This document shows positions 52,762 to 62,030 of a stretch of DNA of 64,000 bases, piece after piece (the first letter of the stretch is position 1; each line of letters starts with the position of its first letter). The stretch spans positions 930,001 through 994,000 of the forward strand of contig NC_008555.1 of NCBI RefSeq assembly GCF_000060285.1, in the 5' to 3' direction. The notes under the pieces were generated by a model that saw only the letters and a program-made list of their open reading frames with translations, ran no database searches and was not told the DNA's origin. Made by a program: the position numbers and the translations under genes. This stretch comes from Listeria welshimeri serovar 6b str. SLCC5334 (GTDB taxonomy: Bacteria > Bacillota > Bacilli > Lactobacillales > Listeriaceae).

Positions 52762-53205
52762 TTAAGATTTATTGGCTAATGTTTTTTTCATTTCCTTATG
52801 TTCGATGTTTGCATCAAGAAAAATTTCGGAACATGTTTCATAGCCTAATTTTTCATAAAAAGGAATAGCGGTTAATTGGGCGCCAAGTTTCAGGGTTTTT
52901 AAGCCGCGCTTTTTGGCCTCTTTTTCAATGGCTTCCATAATGCGACGTCCACTTCCAGTCCCACGAGCGATTTTCTGAGTGCAAATACGCTCTACTTTAC
53001 CATAGCCGTCTTTCACACGGAATCTTCCGGTTGCAAGTGGCGTACCGTCCTCTGCATAGTCAACAAACATGTCCACTGAATCCATTTCGTCAAATTCGTC
53101 CCACTCTAATTCAGGATCAACATGTTGTTCGACGACAAATACGTCATTTCTGATTTTTAGGGCAGCTTGTTTCCCGATTTCATCTGTTACTTTCTTTACT
53201 GTCAA
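52762..53205 (-). CDS. GNAT-family N-acetyltransferase
   Basis: A 147-residue acetyltransferase. The acetyl-CoA binding motif is QKIARGTGSGRRIMEAIEKE (Q/R-x-x-G-x-G/A, about residues 76-95), and the C-terminal FYEKLGYETCSE is the usual last strand. It resembles the ElaA/YjcF type, whose substrate is unknown. It starts with TTG after AAAGGACGG. It lies 17 bases after the esterase gene and is probably co-transcribed. Confidence 0.86.
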   Translation of the reverse strand: MTVKKVTDEIGKQAALKIRNDVFVVEQHVDPELEWDEFDEMDSVDMFVDYAEDGTPLATGRFRVKDGYGKVERICTQKIARGTGSGRRIMEAIEKEAKKRGLKTLKLGAQLTAIPFYEKLGYETCSEIFLDANIEHKEMKKTLANKS

Positions 53206-53222
53206 GTTGTTTCCGTCCTTTC

Positions 53223-53978
53223 TTATGCACGCATGCTTTCTAAATCAAATGTATTTACTGGAAGCATAAATTGAAGGGATTCTTTGATAAATGGCTGCCA
53301 GTATTTCCAGCGATGGTCGCCATTAAATACACGGAAGTAATAATCAAACCCTCGAGAAGTCAAAATTTGTTCTAAAGATTTATTTGGTGATAAGAAATCG
53401 AGTACTTCATTTCCAGTAGTTTCAACTGCAGTTTCTTGATCACCAATAATATGATAAATTTTCACTCTGGCAGGATCAGCTTTTTCTGCTAGGGCAAGAA
53501 TGGTTTCATCAACATATGGAGAATGCAAAATAACATTACCAAATGTAAAAGGAAATAGAAGTGCTGCTTTTAATGAAACAGATGCTCCGAGTGAGTCACC
53601 CATAAGGAATCTGCTTGTTGGCATCTGGAAGGAAGGGAAACGTTCTTCAAGATAAGGAACTAGTTCAAAGGCTAAGAAACGGATATAAGCTTCATTTTGT
53701 TTACCATCAGGGTGATATTTCTCACGCCGATCCATTACGGTTTTGTAAGGAATTCCAATGAAAATGGCTTTTTGAATCTGTTCATTTACCGCTAATTCTT
53801 CGGAGTGGCGCGCAAGTTTCCCAAACTGAAAATAATCTTTTCCATCTTGTACAATAAAAAGTGGATATTTGTAAAGTGGCGAAAAATCAGGTGGCAAGCA
53901 AATAATTAAATTGAGTTCCTCTCCTAGCGATTTACTATAAAATTTCTCATCCAACATTTTGTGAGCTGTCATATCCAT
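53223..53978 (-). CDS. Alpha/beta hydrolase of the enterochelin-esterase (Fes/D) type
   Basis: A 251-residue putative esterase. The nucleophile elbow is RFLMGDSLGASVSLKAA (GxSxG as GDSLG), the oxyanion part LFIVQDGKDYFQFG, and the catalytic histidine probably in VFNGDHRWKYWQPF. Iron-siderophore esterase is only a family label; no siderophore genes are nearby. The ATG at 53972 has slightly better spacing to AAGGAG than the one at 53978. First gene of a pair with the GNAT gene. Confidence 0.85.
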   Translation of the reverse strand: MDMTAHKMLDEKFYSKSLGEELNLIICLPPDFSPLYKYPLFIVQDGKDYFQFGKLARHSEELAVNEQIQKAIFIGIPYKTVMDRREKYHPDGKQNEAYIRFLAFELVPYLEERFPSFQMPTSRFLMGDSLGASVSLKAALLFPFTFGNVILHSPYVDETILALAEKADPARVKIYHIIGDQETAVETTGNEVLDFLSPNKSLEQILTSRGFDYYFRVFNGDHRWKYWQPFIKESLQFMLPVNTFDLESMRA

Positions 53979-54190
53979 TCTCTCCTTTCTTGAAATTATT
54001 CCTTCTAAGATGATTGTTTTTTGAAAAGTTACTCTATTTTAGCATGAATAACGCTAAAAGAAAGAACATTTTGCCTATTTATTTGAAAAAATTTTCTTTT
54101 TCACATGACTTCACTGCAATAATGCTAGTTATTATGCTATACTGAAACATACAATAATTCTGTTTTAACGATAGAAAGTGGGGATTTTGA

Positions 54191-55210
54191 ATGAGTAAAG
54201 ATATTGACTGGAGTAATTTAGGTTTTAGTTATATTAAAACGGACAAACGTTACATTTCTTATTGGAAAGACGGGGAATGGGACGAAGGTACACTAACGGA
54301 AGACAATACGCTACATATTAGCGAAGGCTCCACAGCGCTTCATTACGGACAACAATGTTTTGAAGGTTTGAAAGCATATCGATGTAAGGACGGTTCGATA
54401 AATCTTTTTCGCCCAGATCGTAATGCTGCTCGAATTCAAAAAAGTTGTGAGCGTTTATTAATGCCGCATATCCCAACAGAAAAATTTATTGATGCTGTTA
54501 TGCAGGTTGTGCGTGCGAATGAAGAATTTGTTCCTCCATATGGCACAGGTGCAACACTTTATCTACGTCCATTTGTTATTGGTGTTGGTGATAATATTGG
54601 TGTACATGCAGCTCCAGAGTATATTTTCTCTGTTTTCTGCTCTCCAGTAGGACCATATTTCAAAGGTGGAATGGCGCCAACTAACTTTATCGTATCTGAT
54701 TTTGACCGTGCTGCTCCAAATGGTACAGGTGCAGCAAAAGTAGGCGGAAACTATGCAGCAAGTTTACTTCCAGGCCAAGCAGCAAAAGAACGTAATTTTG
54801 GTGATTGTATTTATTTAGATCCAGCTACGCATACAAAAATTGAAGAAGTTGGTTCTGCTAATTTCTTTGGTATTACTAATGATGATAAATTCATTACACC
54901 ATATTCACCTTCTATTTTGCCAAGTATCACGAAATATTCATTGCTTTATTTGGCAGAACATCGTCTAGGTTTAAAAGCTGAAGAAGGCGATGTATATATT
55001 GATAAATTAGATGAATTCAAAGAAGCTGGAGCATGTGGAACAGCGGCGGTTATTACACCTATTGGTGGCATCCAAACGAAAGATGACTTCCATGTATTCC
55101 ACAGCGAAACGGAAGTAGGACCTGTAACTAAACGCTTATTCGATGAACTGTGTGGTATTCAATTTGGAGATATAGAGGCTCCAGAAGGTTGGATTTATAA
55201 AGTGAAATAA
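54191..55210 (+). CDS. ilvE: Branched-chain amino acid aminotransferase
   Basis: A class IV PLP enzyme that interconverts branched-chain amino acids and their 2-oxo acids. A 339-residue protein. The PLP lysine lies in [16 protein letters not shown] (about residue 180), with the family's [11 protein letters not shown] and [14 protein letters not shown] downstream. RBS AAGTGGGGATT is fair. It reads alone. The extended -10 TATGCTATACT lies upstream; there is no T-box-like structure that I can see. Confidence 0.94.
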   Translation: MSKDIDWSNLGFSYIKTDKRYISYWKDGEWDEGTLTEDNTLHISEGSTALHYGQQCFEGLKAYRCKDGSINLFRPDRNAARIQKSCERLLMPHIPTEKFIDAVMQVVRANEEFVPPYGTGATLYLRPFVIGVGDNIGVHAAPEYIFSVFCSPVGPYFKGGMAPTNFIVSDFDRAAPNGTGAAKVGGNYAASLLPGQAAKERNFGDCIYLDPATHTKIEEVGSANFFGITNDDKFITPYSPSILPSITKYSLLYLAEHRLGLKAEEGDVYIDKLDEFKEAGACGTAAVITPIGGIQTKDDFHVFHSETEVGPVTKRLFDELCGIQFGDIEAPEGWIYKVK

Positions 55211-55212
55211 TG

Positions 55213-55245
55213 ATAAAACCGTCCGTTCAGCGGGCGGTTTTTTAT
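55213..55245 (+). terminator. Terminator after ilvE
   Basis: AAACCGTCCG / CGGGCGGTTT stem with a T-run. Confidence 0.85.
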
Positions 55246-55296
55246 AATTAAAAGTAAAAGGCATTTCCCGCAAATTAAAAGGAAGTGCTTTTTTTA

Positions 55297-55325
55297 TTGA
55301 CATAAATGCAACTCGGTGTTACTAT
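55297..55325 (+). promoter_or_regulatory. Sigma-A promoter of the DrrAB-type operon
   Basis: TTGACA (55297-55302), 17 bases, TACTAT (55320-55325). Confidence 0.75.
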
Positions 55326-55366
55326 GTAGTAGTAATAAGTCATACAGAATACCTGTGACACTGAGT
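55311..55366. promoter_or_regulatory. Palindrome and distant inverted repeat at the ABC promoter
   Basis: TACTATGTAGTA (55320-55331), a perfect 12-base palindrome, covers the -10. ACTCGGTGTTAC (55311-55322) and GTGACACTGAGT (55355-55366) form an inverted repeat (10 of 12). Since the left arms lie within the promoter, these act as DNA sites, not RNA. A repressor of PadR or similar type is likely, but none is encoded beside it. Confidence 0.55.
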
Positions 55367-55407
55367 AGTGGAACCTAATAATAAATTGGAAAGAAGGTTG
55401 TATTCAA

Positions 55408-56172
55408 ATGAAAAAAGTCATTATTAAAGCCACTAGATTGGAAAAATCATTTAAGAAAACAGAAGTCTTAAAGGGTGTAGATTTTGAAGTAGAGCGTGGC
55501 GAAATTTTTGCATTGCTTGGATCAAATGGTGCTGGAAAAACAACAACCATCCAAATTTTAGCCACTCTTTTAAAAGCGGATAATGGAAGTGCGAATGTAT
55601 CTGGTTTTGATGTTCTGAAAAGCCCAGAGAAAGTGCGCGAACATATTAGTCTTACTGGACAATTTGCAGCTGTGGACGGACTTTTGACTGGGAAAGAAAA
55701 TATTTTACTCATTGCTAAATTACGTGGAGAAAAAAATCCATCTCAAACTGCGAGTGATTTATTAAACCGTTTTGGTCTTGAAGAAGCAGCAGAACGGCGT
55801 GCGGACACTTATTCAGGAGGAATGACACGACGTCTTGATATTGCTATGAGCTTGGTTGGTTCTCCAGATGTAATTTTTCTTGATGAACCGACAACTGGAC
55901 TTGATCCTGAGGGGCGAATTGAAGTATGGAAAACAATTAAGGCACTTTCAGAGGAAGGAAAAACCATTTTACTAACTACACAATATTTAGAAGAAGCGGA
56001 ACAGTTAGCTGATAAAATTGCTATTCTTCACAGTGGGAAGATTATTGCTAATGGAACTTTAGATGAACTAAAAAAATTATTCCCGCCTGCTGAAATTGAA
56101 TACGTCGAAAAGCAACCATCTCTAGAAGAAATTTTTCTAGCAATTATTAATGAGAAGGAGGAAGTAAAATGA
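55408..56172 (+). CDS. ABC transporter ATP-binding protein, DrrA type
   Basis: A 254-residue ATPase with Walker A GSNGAGKTTT, signature YSGGMTRRLD, Walker B VIFLDEPT and switch TTQYLEEA. The C-terminal extension (LKKLFPPAEIEYVEKQPSLE) is typical of the DrrA/daunorubicin-resistance class. RBS AAGAAGG. The stop codon overlaps the permease gene by four bases (ATGA), so the two are coupled. Probable drug or lipid exporter. Confidence 0.92.
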   Translation: MKKVIIKATRLEKSFKKTEVLKGVDFEVERGEIFALLGSNGAGKTTTIQILATLLKADNGSANVSGFDVLKSPEKVREHISLTGQFAAVDGLLTGKENILLIAKLRGEKNPSQTASDLLNRFGLEEAAERRADTYSGGMTRRLDIAMSLVGSPDVIFLDEPTTGLDPEGRIEVWKTIKALSEEGKTILLTTQYLEEAEQLADKIAILHSGKIIANGTLDELKKLFPPAEIEYVEKQPSLEEIFLAIINEKEEVK

Positions 56173-56921
56173 AAGCAGTTCGCGATACTAGTATATTATT
56201 TGGTCGATCTATGCGTCACATTTTGCGTAGTCCTGATACAATTATCACGGTGGCAATTATTCCGATTATGATTATGTTAATGTTTGTGTATGTCTTAGGT
56301 GGGGCGATTCAAACAGGGACCGACAATTATGTTGATTACTTGTTACCGGGTATTATTTTAATGGCTATAGCAAGTGGAATTGCTTATACAGCAGTACGAT
56401 TATTTACAGATGTACAAAAAGGTTTATTTCAACGATTTCACTCTATGCCAATTAGTCGTTCTTCGGTATTATGGGGACATGTTTTAACTTCGCTTGTTTC
56501 GAATGCAATTTCAGTAGTATTAATTATTCTTGTTGCGCTTTTAATTGGTTTTCGTTCTTCTGCTGGTTTGATGGAGTGGCTCGCTGTTGCGGGGATATTA
56601 CTGTTATTTACATTAGCGCTAACATGGGTCGCTGTTATTCCAGGTTTAACTGCAAAATCAGTGGATGGCGCGAGTGCATTTTCATATCCACTCATTTTTT
56701 TACCATTTATCAGTTCAGCTTTTGTTCCTACCGATACAATGCCCACAGTGGTTCGTGCATTTGCTGAAAATCAACCGGTAACCTCTATTGTTAATACGAT
56801 TCGAGCATTGCTTTATTCAGGAGAAGTGGGGAGTGAAATATGGGTCGCACTAGCTTGGTGTATAGGAATTACAGTCGTCGCCTATGTTTTTGCTGTACTA
56901 AAATATAAAAAAACAATTTAA
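56169..56921 (+). CDS. ABC transporter permease, DrrB type
   Basis: A 250-residue protein with six membrane helices in the ABC-2 pattern. The QKGLFQRFHSMPISRSSVLWG segment after the second helix is the family signature, and the C-terminal helix ends the protein. It is translated with the ATPase gene (four-base overlap). It is followed by a terminator shared with a convergent MFS gene. Confidence 0.9.
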   Translation: MKAVRDTSILFGRSMRHILRSPDTIITVAIIPIMIMLMFVYVLGGAIQTGTDNYVDYLLPGIILMAIASGIAYTAVRLFTDVQKGLFQRFHSMPISRSSVLWGHVLTSLVSNAISVVLIILVALLIGFRSSAGLMEWLAVAGILLLFTLALTWVAVIPGLTAKSVDGASAFSYPLIFLPFISSAFVPTDTMPTVVRAFAENQPVTSIVNTIRALLYSGEVGSEIWVALAWCIGITVVAYVFAVLKYKKTI

Positions 56922-56923
56922 AT

Positions 56924-56959
56924 AAAAAAGATTGACTCCGAGGAGCCAATCTTTTTTTA
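56924..56959. terminator. Bidirectional terminator between the DrrAB and MFS genes
   Basis: AAAGATTGACTCC / GGAGCCAATCTTT stem with A- and T-runs on both sides. Confidence 0.85.
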
Positions 56960-58432
56960 ATTTTCACCAGAAATATGTTTTTTCGGTAAGATAAAATGAA
57001 TGAAATAACTAACAATACAACAAGCAAACATTACCCAGAAAACCATGTGAAGCCCGCTATATAAAATATCTCTGAGCGGTCCAACAAGGTCTGCGTTTAC
57101 ATTGCCGGAAGTTTGTGGACTAATTAGTTGGTTTAAATTGCTACGATTCACTTCACTACCAGCGGCTGCGCGGAACTGACTTGTTAGAACAGAATTAAAA
57201 ATAGTTCCAAATACAGCTACACCAATTGTTTGACCAACTGTTCTAAAAAGTGTGTTAGAGGCAGTTGCAATCCCTGTTTGGAATCTCGGCACAGCATCTT
57301 GAACGGTGACTGTCGTAGTAGTAAAAATGATTCCAAAACCAAATCCCATAAATGCGCTATTTAAATAGAAGAAGATATCATTTGTTGAAGCTGGGAATAA
57401 AGCTAAAATTAGTCCGCTGGCCGCTGTAATCAATACACCAATGCCAACTGTGTGTCGGTTTCCAAGTGTCATTAGAAGCTTCCCACCAATAAATGATCCA
57501 ATAATCCATGTAATTGAGAGTGGGGCAAGCATGAAGCCTGCAATCGTAGCTCCATGACCAAGCATTCCTTGTGCCCACATTGGAATATATACATTGATTC
57601 CAATTAAAAAAGCACTAATTAAGAAACCAATTAAGTTTCCGATTAAGACAACTGGATTTTTAAATAAGACAAATGGCATAATCGGGTCTTTCGCTCGTTT
57701 TTCTACAAAATAAAAAGTAATAAATAATAGAATCGAAGCAACAAATAGAATGACGACGAGCGGCTCCGTCCAGTTGAGTGATTCGCCGGCTCGTTGTAAG
57801 GCAAATAATAATCCAAGTAGCGCGACCGTAAAGAGTGAGGCACCAAGATAATCAATTGGTAATTTCACATGTTCCACCTGTTCACGTAAGTAAAGCAAAA
57901 TAAGTAAGATTGTTAAGAGGCCAATAGGTACATTAATAAAGAAAATCCAATGCCATGAAAGTTGATCTACTAGAAACCCGCCAACAAGTGGTCCAAATAC
58001 GCCAGCAATACCCCATGCAGACCCCATAAAGCCAAGCACTTTCGCTCGTTTTTCAAATGGATAAACGTCAGCGATAATCGTCATAGTAGAAGGTAAAATC
58101 CCACCTGCGCCAATACCTTGAATCGCGCGAAAAATAATTAATTGTTCCATATTTTGTGCGAATCCACAAAGTGATGAGCCAATAATAAAAATAATTGTCG
58201 CAATTACAAAGATATTTTTTCGTCCATACAAATCAGACAGTTTTCCATAAATCGGAACCGTCACTGCTGATGTTAGCAAATAAACAGAAAAAATCCAGTT
58301 CATTAACTCTATACCGTCCAACTGACTTACAATCGTTGGCATCGCAGTACTCACGATGGTACCTTCAATAGCTGCCATAAATGTTGCAACAAATACAGCG
58401 ATGGTAACGGCTTTTACTTTTGTTTGTTCCAA
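56957..58432 (-). CDS. MFS drug exporter, DHA2 (14-helix) family
   Basis: A 491-residue protein with about 14 membrane helices, the size of LmrB/EmrB-type exporters. Motif A GKLSDLYGRKNIF, motif C region WGIAGVFGPLVGGFLVDQLS, and the opening EGTIVSTAMPTIVSQLDG are the DHA2 signatures. The open frame runs much further upstream (to 58699), but the GGGAGGG at 58441-58447 and homology place the start at the TTG at 58432. It reads alone, divergent from the M42 peptidase gene. The substrate is unknown. Confidence 0.88.
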   Translation of the reverse strand: MEQTKVKAVTIAVFVATFMAAIEGTIVSTAMPTIVSQLDGIELMNWIFSVYLLTSAVTVPIYGKLSDLYGRKNIFVIATIIFIIGSSLCGFAQNMEQLIIFRAIQGIGAGGILPSTMTIIADVYPFEKRAKVLGFMGSAWGIAGVFGPLVGGFLVDQLSWHWIFFINVPIGLLTILLILLYLREQVEHVKLPIDYLGASLFTVALLGLLFALQRAGESLNWTEPLVVILFVASILLFITFYFVEKRAKDPIMPFVLFKNPVVLIGNLIGFLISAFLIGINVYIPMWAQGMLGHGATIAGFMLAPLSITWIIGSFIGGKLLMTLGNRHTVGIGVLITAASGLILALFPASTNDIFFYLNSAFMGFGFGIIFTTTTVTVQDAVPRFQTGIATASNTLFRTVGQTIGVAVFGTIFNSVLTSQFRAAAGSEVNRSNLNQLISPQTSGNVNADLVGPLRDILYSGLHMVFWVMFACCIVSYFIHFILPKKHISGEN

Positions 58433-58571
58433 AAAATTCCCTCCCTTTTCATCTACCGAATTATAGCATATAAAACGAAAGAAATGCGAAAAAGTTAATC
58501 CTAAGAAATGCGCTCCATAAAGATAAGCGCTATAATATAATAGTAGAAAGTGAACTAAAGGAGGAATACGC

Positions 58572-59624
58572 TTGTCATACGAACCAAATACAAAACAAAC
58601 AATGCAAAAGATTAAAGAATTAACATCTATCCCAAGCCCAACTGGTAACACTGGGAAAATTATTGAAACAATTTCCAAGGAGTTAGACAGTGCCAACATT
58701 CCTTATAGCTTAAATAATAAAGGTGGTTTAATCGTTACGCTTCCGGGCAAAGATGATACAAAACATCGTATGCTAACGGCGCATGTGGATACACTTGGGG
58801 CCATGGTTAAAGAAATTAAATCTGATGGAAGATTACTTTTAACTTTAATTGGTGGCTACCGTTTTAACGCAATTGAAGGTGAATATTGTACGATTGAAAC
58901 AAGTGCTGGAGATTTGTATAGCGGAACTATTCTTATGCACCAAACTTCTGTCCATGTGTATAAAGATGCTGGAACTGCTGAACGTAATGATAAAAATATG
59001 GAAGTTCGTCTAGATGTGAGAGCGCTAGATGCAGATAAAGTACGTGCGCTTGGAATTGAAGTAGGGGACTTTGTTTCCTTTGATCCACGTGTCCAAATTA
59101 TTAATGATGAGTATATTAAATCTCGCCATTTAGATGATAAAGCAAGTGTCGCGATTTTATTACAACTAATTAATTACATTCACGAACAAAAACTAGAGTT
59201 GCCACACACAACCCACTTCCTTATCTCTAACAATGAAGAAATCGGTTATGGTGGAAATTCTAATATTCCAGTCGAAACAGTGGAGTATCTGGCTGTTGAT
59301 ATGGGAGCGCTTGGTGATGGACAAACATCGGATGAATACACGGTTTCCATTTGTGCAAAAGATGGTAGTGGTCCTTATCACCTTGGTCTGCGTAAACATT
59401 TAGTGGAACTTGCTAAAAAGAATCATATCGACTATAAAATAGATATTTATCCGTTTTACGCATCGGATGCAAGTGCGGCGATTAATGCTGGTAATGATAT
59501 TATTCACGGTTTAATTGGACCAGGAATTGATGCTAGTCATGCTTATGAGCGTACACATCGAGATTCACTTTATCATACAGAAAAATTAGTTTATGCTTAT
59601 TTATTTTCAAATATAATAAAATAG
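58572..59624 (+). CDS. M42-family metallopeptidase (glutamyl aminopeptidase type)
   Basis: A 350-residue cytoplasmic aminopeptidase that binds two metals. Ligands in order: His in AHVDTLG, Asp in HLDDKAS, Glu pair in SNNEEIGYG, Asp in AVDMGALG, and His in SHAYERTH. It fits the FrvX/YsdC/PepA group. It starts with TTG after AAGGAGG. It lies 12 bases before the glutathione peroxidase gene and is likely co-transcribed. Confidence 0.92.
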   Translation: MSYEPNTKQTMQKIKELTSIPSPTGNTGKIIETISKELDSANIPYSLNNKGGLIVTLPGKDDTKHRMLTAHVDTLGAMVKEIKSDGRLLLTLIGGYRFNAIEGEYCTIETSAGDLYSGTILMHQTSVHVYKDAGTAERNDKNMEVRLDVRALDADKVRALGIEVGDFVSFDPRVQIINDEYIKSRHLDDKASVAILLQLINYIHEQKLELPHTTHFLISNNEEIGYGGNSNIPVETVEYLAVDMGALGDGQTSDEYTVSICAKDGSGPYHLGLRKHLVELAKKNHIDYKIDIYPFYASDASAAINAGNDIIHGLIGPGIDASHAYERTHRDSLYHTEKLVYAYLFSNIIK

Positions 59625-59636
59625 GAGGAATTCCAT

Positions 59637-60113
59637 ATGAATGTCCATGATTTTTCTGAAAAAGCAATGAATGGTAAAGAAATATCCTTAAGTGATTATA
59701 AAGGTAAAGTTTTATTAATCGTTAATACTGCGAGTAAATGTGGCTTAACACCCCAACTAGAAGGTCTTGAGGCAATGTATAAAAAACTCGGCGGGGCTAA
59801 CTTTGAAATTCTTGGTTTTCCTTGTAACCAGTTTTTACGTCAAGATCCTGGTAGTGATGAAGAAATCTTAGAATTTTGCCAAATGAATTATGGTGTAACT
59901 TTCCAAATGTTTTCTAAAATTAAAGTAAAAGGTAAAGATGCTAGTCCGCTATACAAATACTTAACTGAACAAACGGGCGGCAAAAAAGTAGAATGGAACT
60001 TTGCGAAATTCTTGATTGATGAAAATGGGGAAGTTGTTGAACGTTTCTCTTCAAAAATGAAACCAGAAGATTTTGAGGATAAAGTGGAAGCACTTGTTGC
60101 AAATGTAAAATAA
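59637..60113 (+). CDS. Glutathione peroxidase-family peroxidase (Cys type)
   Basis: A 158-residue thiol peroxidase. The peroxidatic residue is Cys in ASKCGLTPQ (about residue 36), not selenocysteine. Partner residues are Gln in FPCNQF (about residue 70, which also supplies a resolving cysteine nearby) and Trp/Asn in WNFAKFLI. Such enzymes usually take electrons from thioredoxin. RBS TAGGAGG. Second gene after the M42 peptidase; followed by a strong terminator. Confidence 0.93.
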   Translation: MNVHDFSEKAMNGKEISLSDYKGKVLLIVNTASKCGLTPQLEGLEAMYKKLGGANFEILGFPCNQFLRQDPGSDEEILEFCQMNYGVTFQMFSKIKVKGKDASPLYKYLTEQTGGKKVEWNFAKFLIDENGEVVERFSSKMKPEDFEDKVEALVANVK

Positions 60114-60116
60114 ATA

Positions 60117-60158
60117 TTAAAACTCGGTAATGAAAATGAATCATTACCGAGTTTTTTT
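60117..60158 (+). terminator. Terminator after the glutathione peroxidase gene
   Basis: AAACTCGGTAATGA / TCATTACCGAGTTT stem and a run of seven T. Confidence 0.9.
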
Positions 60159-60177
60159 GCATCTTAAGGAGGATAAA

Positions 60178-60204
60178 ATGCAAGTTACCAAAATAAGCTT
60201 GTAG
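60178..60204 (+). other. Eight-codon open frame with a perfect Shine-Dalgarno
   Basis: AAGGAGGATAAAATG is followed by eight codons (MQVTKISL) and TAG. Its last codon and stop are the -35 box of the next gene's promoter. There is no clear promoter for it between the terminator and the ATG, so it is probably a remnant of an old gene start. Confidence 0.3.
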
Positions 60205-60226
60205 TTTCACTTAGACTATTTATAAT
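60199..60226 (+). promoter_or_regulatory. Putative sigma-A promoter of the LytTR operon
   Basis: TTGTAG (60199-60204), 16 bases, TATAAT (60221-60226); 24 bases before the start codon. Confidence 0.55.
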
Positions 60227-60249
60227 GAAATAGAGAGGGAGGTGGCTAA

Positions 60250-60693
60250 ATGAAATTTCGAGTGAAGCTGGATAATAGTGTTGCGGTTGGTGGAGTTGAC
60301 CTACATTGCCACCCACAAGATATCGAAAAAGTAACGAATATTGTTTTAAGTTTAGAAGAAAAAATCTCTGTGAAAAAAGACGGGGAAACTTACTTGCTCG
60401 AACCGAAAGTTATTTTGTATTTTGAAGCTGTTGAAAATAAAATTTTTGTTTACACTGAAGAAGAAGTATATGAAACTAATTGGAAATTATATGAACTAGA
60501 GAAACGATTTGATGAGAGCTCTTTTTTTAGATGCTCCAAATCAATGATTTTAAATATTGAATGGATAGAAAAAGTTGCGCCTGGTTTTAACGGCAGATTT
60601 GAAGCAAGTTTGTTGAACAACGAAAAAGTCATTATTTCTAGACAATATGCTAAAGTTTTAAAACAAAAATTACAGATTGGAGGGGGAAAATAA
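60250..60693 (+). CDS. LytTR DNA-binding-domain regulator
   Basis: A 147-residue regulator with a LytTR domain in the C-terminal 100 residues (ILYFEAVENKIFVYTEEEVY, FFRCSKSMILNIEWIEKVAP, RFEASLLNNEKVIISRQYAK). There is no receiver domain. Its start follows GGGAGGTGG. The DUF3021 gene begins immediately after the stop codon. The LytTR-DUF3021 pair is usually found with an ABC exporter, as here, and regulates it. It may control its own promoter. Confidence 0.88.
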   Translation: MKFRVKLDNSVAVGGVDLHCHPQDIEKVTNIVLSLEEKISVKKDGETYLLEPKVILYFEAVENKIFVYTEEEVYETNWKLYELEKRFDESSFFRCSKSMILNIEWIEKVAPGFNGRFEASLLNNEKVIISRQYAKVLKQKLQIGGGK

Positions 60694-61122
60694 ATGAGAG
60701 ACAAACTAATTGAGTATATTCAAACTTTTAGCGTCATTTTTACAGGTTCTATTATAACCACAACTTTTTCATATATGTTTTCGGGACATGGAGAAGATAT
60801 TTCCATTCAAGATATTATTGCTTTACTAATATTTAGTTTGGTTGTCATTATTTTTCAGCAGGTCCTTTTTAATCAAGCAACAATACGAAAACGAACTTTT
60901 ACTTTTCGGATGATTATTTATTTCTTTTTTGTTGAAGCAGCTATTTTAGGAATTGGGTGGATGCTTAATTGGTACAGCACATTAACTGGATTTCTAAGTA
61001 TTTTCGTGTTTGTTAGCATTACATTTTTTTTCATGTATCTATTTTTTCATATGCAAGATAGAAAAGTCAGTAATGAAATCAATCAAAAACTAGCAGAAAT
61101 GCGAGAAAAGGAGATAAAATGA
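60694..61122 (+). CDS. DUF3021 membrane protein
   Basis: A 142-residue protein with four membrane helices (residues about 10-32, 40-60, 72-92 and 98-120) and a charged C-terminal tail (residues about 122-142). This is the DUF3021 pattern. It is fixed behind LytTR genes and probably restrains the LytTR protein as a membrane partner, which is family inference. It overlaps the ABC ATPase gene by four bases (ATGA). Confidence 0.85.
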   Translation: MRDKLIEYIQTFSVIFTGSIITTTFSYMFSGHGEDISIQDIIALLIFSLVVIIFQQVLFNQATIRKRTFTFRMIIYFFFVEAAILGIGWMLNWYSTLTGFLSIFVFVSITFFFMYLFFHMQDRKVSNEINQKLAEMREKEIK

Positions 61123-62030
61123 TTAAACTAATAAATGTAGTTAAAAACTATGGAAAAGTTGCCGCGGTCAAAGGAATCAATTTTGAAGTTGAAAAAGGAT
61201 CATTATTTGCCTTCCTTGGTGAAAATGGTGCTGGAAAATCGACGACGATTAGTATGATTTGTACAGAAAGCGAACCGACATCAGGAGAAATTTTTATTGA
61301 CGATGAAAAATTAACATTTAAAAATCGAAAAGCATTTAGACAAAAATTAGGTGTTGTTTTTCAAGATAATGTGTTGGATGATTTACTAACGGTAAGAGAA
61401 AACTTATTTAATCGCGCAAGTTTATATGGAAAAACTAAAGCAGAGATTGTCGAGCGTTTAGAGCTTGTTTCATCTATTATGGAAATTGAGGATATTTTAG
61501 GTCGACGTTTTGGAAAGTTATCTGGTGGCCAAAAGCGTCGAGCTGAAATTGCTAGAGCGATTATGCATAATCCAGAAATATTGTTACTGGATGAACCAAC
61601 TACAGGACTCGATCCAAAAACAAGAATAAGTGTTTGGAAAATTATCGATTATTTGCGAGAAGAATTCGGCATAACGGTATTTTTGACGACACATTATTTA
61701 GAAGAAGCCAAAGATGCAGACCAATTAGCAGTCATTCATAAGGGGAAAATTATTGCGCAAGGCACACCGGCGAATATAAGAAGTCGTTTTTCTGTTGATA
61801 AAATTTTCTTTTATGGGGCAAACATAGCAGAACTTCAAACAATAATAAAAAAAGTGAACTTACCCTATAAAGTCTCAAAAGGAACAATGCGTGTGGATGT
61901 TATAGATGGAAATATCGGAATTTTGAATATATTGAATCAAGCGGCAGGTTTTTACAGTTCTTTTGAGGTGATTAAAGGAAATTTGGATGATGCATTTATC
62001 TCAATGATTAAGGAGGATTCTAATGATTAG
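61119..62030 (+). CDS. ABC transporter ATP-binding protein
   Basis: A 303-residue ATPase with Walker A GENGAGKSTT, signature LSGGQKRRAE, Walker B ILLLDEPT and switch TTHYLEEA. The C-terminal extra 80 residues (GANIAELQTIIKKVNLPYKV) are as in DrrA-type proteins. Third gene of the LytTR operon; overlaps the permease gene by eight bases. Probable exporter controlled by the LytTR protein. Confidence 0.92.
   Translation: MIKLINVVKNYGKVAAVKGINFEVEKGSLFAFLGENGAGKSTTISMICTESEPTSGEIFIDDEKLTFKNRKAFRQKLGVVFQDNVLDDLLTVRENLFNRASLYGKTKAEIVERLELVSSIMEIEDILGRRFGKLSGGQKRRAEIARAIMHNPEILLLDEPTTGLDPKTRISVWKIIDYLREEFGITVFLTTHYLEEAKDADQLAVIHKGKIIAQGTPANIRSRFSVDKIFFYGANIAELQTIIKKVNLPYKVSKGTMRVDVIDGNIGILNILNQAAGFYSSFEVIKGNLDDAFISMIKEDSND

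Noticed and set aside
54000-54190. T-box or other riboswitch before ilvE
   Set aside because: No T-box core sequence and no terminator/antiterminator pair; only an extended -10 promoter is visible.
58433-58699. N-terminal extension of the DHA2 exporter frame
   Set aside because: It overlaps the M42 peptidase gene and its ribosome binding site, and homology plus GGGAGGG support the TTG at 58432.
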